Source: Chryseobacterium phocaeense
GTDB lineage: Bacteria; Bacteroidota; Bacteroidia; Flavobacteriales; Weeksellaceae
Direction: 5' to 3'
NCBI RefSeq assembly: GCF_900169075.1
Contig: NZ_LT827015.1
Location: forward strand, 2,744,158 to 2,808,157
DNA: 64,000 nucleotides
Below are positions 59,039-64,000 of this stretch, one piece after another. The notes under the pieces were generated by a model. That model saw nothing but the letters and a program-made list of their open reading frames with translations, was not told the origin of the DNA and made no database searches. The position numbers and the translations under genes are program-made. Every line of letters begins with the position of its first letter. The stretch's first letter is position 1.

Positions 59039-59775
59039 AAAGACTGAGAATTTTTGCAGGACCAAATGGCTCCGGTAAGTCTACTCTATTTGAAGTCTTT
59101 CAGCAAGAAAAATATAAACCCGGAATTTTCATCAATTCCGATGTTGTAGAAAAAGAAATCCTTGAAAAAGGATTTCTTGATTTATTGCCGTATGGTCTCG
59201 AACTCACTCAGGATGATCTTCTTAAATTCTATCAAACCCCAAATGCAAAAACGCTTCTGGAAAAATCCCATGCATCGGGGCATACAATAGATATTGAAAT
59301 AAGAGAAAATATTATTGTAGATCGATCCCGGGATACGCATAGCTACGAAGCCTCATTAATTACATCCTTTATAAGGGAAAATCTTCTTGAAAAAGGTATT
59401 TCCTTCGCATTTGAAACTGTGATGAGTCATCCTTCAAAGCTCGATGAAATTATTGAAGCCAGGAAGCATGGCTATAAAATTTACCTGTACTTTATCTGTC
59501 TGGATGAAGCCAATCTAAATGTATCCAGGGTTAATGACAGGGTAAGAAAGGGAGGTCATAGAGTAGATCCTGAAAAAATAAAAACCAGATATTTGAACAC
59601 GCTGCAAAATCTTTATCCTGCGCTAAAACTCGTTGATCGTGCATACTTGTTTGACAACTCGGATGAAATGCTGATGATTGCTGAAATAGATACCGGGGAG
59701 CTTACCATTAATGTTGATCAGGAACTGTTTCCTAACTGGTTCATTGAGTACGTAGTAGATAAGGTGAATTTATAG
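59026..59775 (+). CDS. Zeta-toxin-family P-loop kinase
   Basis: A 249-residue protein with Walker A FAGPNGSGKST (12-20) followed by LFEVFQQEKYKPGIFINSDVVEKEI. The zeta-type fold continues with ISFAFETVMSHPSKLDEIIEARKHGYKIYLYFICLDEANLNVSRVNDRVRKGGH, which contains the catalytic Asp/Glu and the Arg pair (RVxxRVRxGGH) typical of this family. Zeta toxins phosphorylate UDP-N-acetylglucosamine and block wall synthesis; relatives of this length in Bacteroidetes may use other substrates. It overlaps its small partner gene. Confidence 0.88.
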   Translation: MSKVKRLRIFAGPNGSGKSTLFEVFQQEKYKPGIFINSDVVEKEILEKGFLDLLPYGLELTQDDLLKFYQTPNAKTLLEKSHASGHTIDIEIRENIIVDRSRDTHSYEASLITSFIRENLLEKGISFAFETVMSHPSKLDEIIEARKHGYKIYLYFICLDEANLNVSRVNDRVRKGGHRVDPEKIKTRYLNTLQNLYPALKLVDRAYLFDNSDEMLMIAEIDTGELTINVDQELFPNWFIEYVVDKVNL

Positions 59776-60092
59776 TCAAAATTCAATGTCTATGCTTATT
59801 AACAACCAATTAATCATTTTAATGTAAAAAGATTTACCACAATAAAAAACCGCAGCAAACAAGTTTGCTGCGGTTGTATATCAAATGTAAGGGTCTCCTT
59901 ACAATCTACTTATTTTACTTCTTCAAAAATAAAATATATTGAAAATCAATTATTTAAATTTCAATGGTACAAATATGATACAAATTAAACTAATTTCTTA
60001 AAATCTAATAAAGTTTTTTCAGATAAAATATTACCGCAGTTTATTAATGATAAATTATTCAAATATTATCATTAATATCTTTATAATAATTT
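59776..60092. other. AT-rich gap between the zeta operon and the defence-like operon
   Basis: It holds the hairpin described at 59842-59875 and a short GTAAGG-GTCT-CCTTAC stem (59888-59903). Otherwise it is strongly AT-rich. No tRNA, integrase or direct repeat that would mark an attachment site was seen. Confidence 0.5.
59842..59875 (-). terminator. Probable bidirectional hairpin terminator
   Basis: AACCGCAGCAAAC - AA - GTTTGCTGCGGTT (59848-59875) is a perfect 13-bp stem. On the minus strand it is followed by TTTTTTATTG, so it can end the minus-strand nuclease operon, and it also lies behind the zeta gene. Confidence 0.75.
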
Positions 60093-62327
60093 TTAATAAT
60101 AAAAATATTTTGATCCACGCAGATCAAAATAATCAGGTTCATGTAGCAATAATTCTTCAATATCTGGAATGTAGTCCTCTTTGCTAAAACTATGTTGTAA
60201 GTACTTTCTAGCTTTCTCGAGTTTTCCATATTCATTTTTATAGCATGAAAGTACAATCTTATCAGGCCGTATATCTTTCGCTATTTCAATAAGTGAATCT
60301 AACGATTTATTACTATTAGCACTAAATTCTTTACTGCTGTGTTTCGCCTCGCCAATGATAAATTTACCATCTACTAAAGCAACAACATCTATTTCATTTG
60401 CTGGCTTTCTCGAGTGAACATCGGCATAAAGGTTCAACTGAGGGCTATATGAAAAAGACCTGTTGCTTTTTCTGATTGCAAAATTAACAAGTGTTCTGAT
60501 AACAGTTAGATTTCCGTCTCTTTGTGTCTTAGATTGAAAGATATTATTTTTTATTAGGTCATTTAATTTATAAGAAAATTCAGCTTCAATAGGTATATTA
60601 AAATCTTTTAAACATCCTTTACAATTTACCGTATTGCTCGTATCCCTCAAATGATACCAAAAAATTGAAGAACATTTAGTACATTTCAATTTAAATCCCT
60701 GAAGGAAAATAGAAAGTTCACAAAGTGTTTTTAACAATTGCTTTAAACCTAAACTCAAATTTTCCGAATTAGCAAAAGTCTGTTCTCTAGTTCCAAGTAA
60801 TCCAACATGATCTTCATATACCTTAGTACATTTCCTAAAAATATCTAGAAAAGAAATGGCATCTCCTGCTGGCTTTTCACTAGTACATAGTTCTACAAAA
60901 ACATCTACCCAAAATTTATCTTTAAAAAAATCGTCGATCACATGAAAATCATCTTTAAATGTCCGGATAAAAGAAAGCAATCTATTACTGCTATCATGTG
61001 GCCCTATAGCTACATACTTAGTATTGGAGGTAGTGCCTTGAAAGACAGGACTTAGTATTAGCTGTTGTAAAAGTACCGAAAACTCTGGGATATCTATTTT
61101 AACAGATCCCGAATCAGCAGCAGAATTTTGAACATAATAAGATATATTCCTGTTTTTACTAATTCTGCCATCCATTGCTTTAACAATGTATTGGGTATTG
61201 GTAGTTAATGGAAATCTAAGTAAATTTCGATTAGGCTTATTGATTTGATAAATTTCAATGTCAATTGCCCATTTTTGCGGGTAGAAACCAATTTTATCTG
61301 CAAAACTCAACGGTGGAATAAAAAGGAGATTTTCTTCAGACACCAAAGTTTGAATACTTTGCCGCTCTTCGTATTGATATTCATGTAATCCCTTACTATC
61401 CGACACTGTAAATGGAAAATTTTGCACTTCCTTATACCTGATGGTTTTATGTGGGACAAGTGGTCTTAAATGTTTTTGCATTAAATCTTCTACTTCTTCC
61501 TTTTTTAGTGTAAAAGAAATAACCTCAATGGTGTTACTACTCGTCAAATTACTTAAAACGCCACCAAAATATTGGTCTTGAGTCACTAACTGTAACTCTT
61601 CAATTGTAAAGTAAAATACATTATAACATTGAAAAAGCTGTCGGTTCCAATAATATAGTAGATCTATAGTACTCGATTTATCTTTGGTTATTACAATCTC
61701 AGAAGACTCATATGATGTATGTCCAAAGCTCCGGAGTATTTTTGTGTTTAGATGTCGTCTCGATAAAAATGATTGGATAATTGGTTTGTGCAAATAAATA
61801 ATCTGATTAAGCTCATCAAAATTATCTTTAGTAATCCTTATTTGGTTAAGTCTTTTTGTTATTTTTTCTTCTCCTATTGAAGCATTAGAATGTAAACCAA
61901 AGTTTGTATGAAAAAAGTCTAGAAGAGGACTTTCGGTTTTGTCAATTCCCTCCGATAAAAGAATACTGTAGCCATGCTCGAACTGAGACACCAGATATAA
62001 TGCATCCACTCCTAAAGTATCTAATTCTCTTGGCTCTTTTTCCAAATTAAAGTATCCTGTTGGATTAAAATATCCAAGCTTCCGTACGACATCGGGATCT
62101 ACACTATTCGAATAAAAAATATAATCTGGATCGTAGTGCTTTATCATATCCAAATAGTTTTGAACTATGGCCCCTTCTTTAACAGGTATGATAGGGTTAT
62201 ATCTTCCGCCCCACTGCTTTTGGTTATGATGTATTAGCTTAATAAGTTTTTCATAGGGATAATCGATATCGACAAAAAACATATATCGAAGATGTCTTGG
62301 TTGAGAGGTAATTTGAAATTGATTCAT
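60093..62327 (-). CDS. Large protein with zinc ribbon and PD-(D/E)xK nuclease-like domain; defence candidate
   Basis: A 744-residue protein I do not recognise as a whole. The N-terminal region has a YMFFVDIDYPYEK start and a WGGRYNPIIP motif (39-48), then YDPDYIFYS. A central ~350 residues show no motif I know. A four-Cys zinc ribbon follows (Cys549-x-x-Cys552 ... Cys569-x-x-Cys572). The C-terminal domain shows E645-I-D647-V-V-A-L, then 12 residues to GE660AK662, which fits a PD-(D/E)xK restriction-endonuclease fold. It is 116 bases downstream of, and co-directional with, a large helicase gene. AT-richer than the left part of the window. Helicase plus nuclease suggests anti-phage defence; not shown. 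Confidence 0.75.
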   Translation of the reverse strand: MNQFQITSQPRHLRYMFFVDIDYPYEKLIKLIHHNQKQWGGRYNPIIPVKEGAIVQNYLDMIKHYDPDYIFYSNSVDPDVVRKLGYFNPTGYFNLEKEPRELDTLGVDALYLVSQFEHGYSILLSEGIDKTESPLLDFFHTNFGLHSNASIGEEKITKRLNQIRITKDNFDELNQIIYLHKPIIQSFLSRRHLNTKILRSFGHTSYESSEIVITKDKSSTIDLLYYWNRQLFQCYNVFYFTIEELQLVTQDQYFGGVLSNLTSSNTIEVISFTLKKEEVEDLMQKHLRPLVPHKTIRYKEVQNFPFTVSDSKGLHEYQYEERQSIQTLVSEENLLFIPPLSFADKIGFYPQKWAIDIEIYQINKPNRNLLRFPLTTNTQYIVKAMDGRISKNRNISYYVQNSAADSGSVKIDIPEFSVLLQQLILSPVFQGTTSNTKYVAIGPHDSSNRLLSFIRTFKDDFHVIDDFFKDKFWVDVFVELCTSEKPAGDAISFLDIFRKCTKVYEDHVGLLGTREQTFANSENLSLGLKQLLKTLCELSIFLQGFKLKCTKCSSIFWYHLRDTSNTVNCKGCLKDFNIPIEAEFSYKLNDLIKNNIFQSKTQRDGNLTVIRTLVNFAIRKSNRSFSYSPQLNLYADVHSRKPANEIDVVALVDGKFIIGEAKHSSKEFSANSNKSLDSLIEIAKDIRPDKIVLSCYKNEYGKLEKARKYLQHSFSKEDYIPDIEELLLHEPDYFDLRGSKYFYY

Positions 62328-62442
62328 TACGTTTATGTGTTTCTTATTCTGGTATTAGTTATTTTTTTTATTGCTGTTCACAGTAGAATTCTCTCAAAAT
62401 GCAAAAATGTCATCTAGTTTTAACATGGCTAATATCATAAAG

Positions 62443-64000
62443 CTACAATCTTAATGATTGACTAAAAGCTAAATGTGTTTCTACTCTCATTAACAAATTA
62501 TTGTCTTTCTTATAAAATAATTTAGAAGCAGAGTCAAATCCTTCCCTAACGCAACTCGCTAAGATTCTTACATCCCACGAAATGTTTGCATTTTCAATGC
62601 TATTTTGTTTTGCTTTTTCCAGTAATACCATTGATAATAATCCCAATCCAAAACTTAGTTCAGGAACCAGTCGATTAACAAACTTGCGGGCCTTACCTAA
62701 ATAAGCGCTTCTATCAGGTCTATTCACATTTGGAATTTTGGCATCCAACTCATTTAAAGGAATTCCTAGTACGTAATGCTGAAGAATATCTTTCATTAAA
62801 TCAATCCGATTTGTTATATCAGAGATTTCTGCTTCCGGTTTTAATCCAAGAACTTTCTTAATTTGTTCTAATGTAGTATGTTTGCTAAATATCTTTAACA
62901 AGAAAGATGGATTATCCTTTATCCATGTAAAAAACCACTCTATTAATTCTATTACTGATCTAGATAATAGATTTTCGAGACCTCCCCGATCAATGGCATT
63001 TCCCAACTCGTGAATAATCAATGGCTCAACTCCCGTCTTAATTGCTATCTCTTTTTGCCATAAATACTCATCTGTTAAACTATCCAGTTCATTTCGCCTA
63101 TCTAGTAATTTTCTAACCTGTTCATCAAACTGCGCTTTATTTCCTTGTATAGTCGCCTTATAAGCATACAATGATTTTTCTAACAAATCTTTACTGGCAG
63201 TATGGGATACATTTTCTGGTACAAACCTATACAATATATTCTTTTGATCAACACTTAAATCATCTTTATTCTCTTGGATTGTATCTAAAAAGTATTCCAA
63301 AGGATCTTTTATCGTAAGGCATTGATCTCCTTTTGAAAACACATCATCCTTTAACTGCCACCATCTTTCAGAAATAGTGGAATCCTGAATTGTAACAATC
63401 TTACCTGGAATCAAAATAACAGCGCCTTGTGAGGAAAGTCCTGCTCTTCCCGCTCTCCCTGCTGCATTTAACAATTCGTGAGGATCGACCTGCTGTCTAT
63501 TTTCACCATCTTCATCGTATCGGTCATCGCCAGCAATTATAACTATTTCTGCAGGTAAATTAATTCCCTGGGCAAGAGTAGCTGTTGCTACAAGAACTAC
63601 AGAACCTTCAGTGGATTTAAAATATCCTTCGATTAAAGATCTCTCGGTAGGTAACAGCAAACCATGATGCACTCCAACATTTTTACAATCGTAAAAATAC
63701 GAATGTCTAAAATCACCTAGCTCAAGGGTAATACCATCCACCAACTTTTGATTGATTTTAATATAATCATGATATGAATTATGCCTGTCAGTTAGAGCTT
63801 CAGCAATTTTACGTGATGTGGAGTTGGTTATTCTCGGATCATCTACGAATACAAGTGTTTTGAGCCCTAAACTAGAAAAATGTACTGCTAGGTCGGCTGC
63901 AATGAAATTTCTATTACTTGTGAGTTGCCATCTACCACCAATACCCAACAATGTACTATGAGAAAGAATTTGAGATTTTAGATAATCATTATCATCTTCT
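62443..64000 (-). CDS. SF2 helicase (Ski2/Lhr-like), 5' end outside window
   Basis: The frame is open from the right edge to a stop at 62443, about 519 residues of the C-terminal part. The helicase C domain is clear: motif IV as KTLVFVDDPR, VGVHHGLLLPTERSLIEGYF, motif V as VLVATATLAQGINLPAEIVII, and motif VI as LLNAAGRAGRAG. A long helical region follows, with FKSIKPL-like content absent and KKVLGLKPEAEI near the end. The arrangement is of Ski2-like/Lhr-like RNA or DNA helicases. The N-terminal RecA domain with Walker A and DExH lies outside the window. It precedes a nuclease-like gene in one operon. Confidence 0.88.
   Translation of the reverse strand, partial: EDDNDYLKSQILSHSTLLGIGGRWQLTSNRNFIAADLAVHFSSLGLKTLVFVDDPRITNSTSRKIAEALTDRHNSYHDYIKINQKLVDGITLELGDFRHSYFYDCKNVGVHHGLLLPTERSLIEGYFKSTEGSVVLVATATLAQGINLPAEIVIIAGDDRYDEDGENRQQVDPHELLNAAGRAGRAGLSSQGAVILIPGKIVTIQDSTISERWWQLKDDVFSKGDQCLTIKDPLEYFLDTIQENKDDLSVDQKNILYRFVPENVSHTASKDLLEKSLYAYKATIQGNKAQFDEQVRKLLDRRNELDSLTDEYLWQKEIAIKTGVEPLIIHELGNAIDRGGLENLLSRSVIELIEWFFTWIKDNPSFLLKIFSKHTTLEQIKKVLGLKPEAEISDITNRIDLMKDILQHYVLGIPLNELDAKIPNVNRPDRSAYLGKARKFVNRLVPELSFGLGLLSMVLLEKAKQNSIENANISWDVRILASCVREGFDSASKLFYKKDNNLLMRVETHLAFSQSLRL

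Noticed and set aside
59888..59903. Short GTAAGG...CCTTAC stem as a tRNA arm or attachment site
   Set aside because: No cloverleaf can be drawn around it and no matching direct repeat or integrase was seen.
62443..64000. Helicase as HamB of a Hachiman system
   Set aside because: The partner gene is a 744-aa zinc-ribbon/nuclease-like protein, not the smaller DUF1837 HamA; the N-terminal half of the helicase is outside the window, so this is not fully excluded.

Overview
The window looks like chromosomal DNA of a Flavobacteriia / Weeksellaceae bacterium, most probably Chryseobacterium or a close relative. Pointers are moderate to low GC, promoters of the Bacteroidetes type (TTG, about 20 nt, TAnnTTTG) with little Shine-Dalgarno signal, gliding genes gldB and gldC, a type IX secretion sorting domain, a PafA-like alkaline phosphatase, a b558-type succinate dehydrogenase, a heme oxygenase/bacteriophytochrome pair and GG-leader 'bacteriocin-like' peptides. 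No rRNA, tRNA or CRISPR array was seen. The species call is inference.

Layout. 1-4.7 kb: old yellow enzyme (cut by the edge), cytidine deaminase, then a cobalamin-riboswitch operon of a BtuB-like TonB receptor and a beta-propeller lipoprotein. 4.7-12 kb: minus-strand housekeeping genes (CCA enzyme, TsaC, DinB, trans-sulfuration enzyme), interrupted by a Y1 HUH transposase of RAYT type with four copies of its probable palindromic REP unit. 12-19.5 kb: gliding locus in which gldC and gldB are separated by an ABC transporter whose permease is fused to a periplasmic TlpA-like thioredoxin; then LRR protein, two acetyltransferases and nadE. 19.5-21.3 kb: a tightly overlapping barnase / archaemetzincin / barstar operon. 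21.4-25.3 kb: three tandem secreted paralogues. 25.3-31.6 kb: T9SS cargo, a membrane TPR-AraC regulator with an HTH-less partner, a six-cysteine GG-leader peptide, PafA. 31.8-36.9 kb: small enzymes, a TetR-SDR pair with matching palindromic operators, a second leader peptide and secreted proteins. 37-47.5 kb: mdh, heme oxygenase plus bacteriophytochrome, and a porin / DASS dicarboxylate carrier / sdhCAB operon. 47.6-52.2 kb: cyclase-family hydrolase, NdpA-like protein, AraC regulator, and a twice-repeated cassette of one tiny membrane protein plus one small helical protein.

52.5-55.9 kb holds the most striking system: two overlapping genes for a short and a long cholesterol-dependent-cytolysin-like protein (CDCL), preceded by a separately terminated lipoprotein gene whose promoter carries the same palindrome (CACCA-N2-TGGTG) at the same spacing from the -7 box. 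From what is known of Bacteroides CDCL pairs (two-component, MAC-like antibacterial pores with a surface-lipoprotein immunity factor), the lipoprotein is the obvious immunity candidate; this is inference from co-regulation.

56-64 kb: thioredoxin-like protein, Lys/Ala-repeat protein, a DUF1624-type membrane protein, a zeta-type toxin with a small unrecognised partner, and, at the AT-rich right edge, a probable defence operon: a large protein with a zinc ribbon and a PD-(D/E)xK nuclease-like domain, co-directional with a Ski2-like helicase that runs off the window.

Several families of dispersed palindromic repeats sit between genes, and one lies between sdhA and sdhB, where it creates a false N-terminal extension of SdhB.
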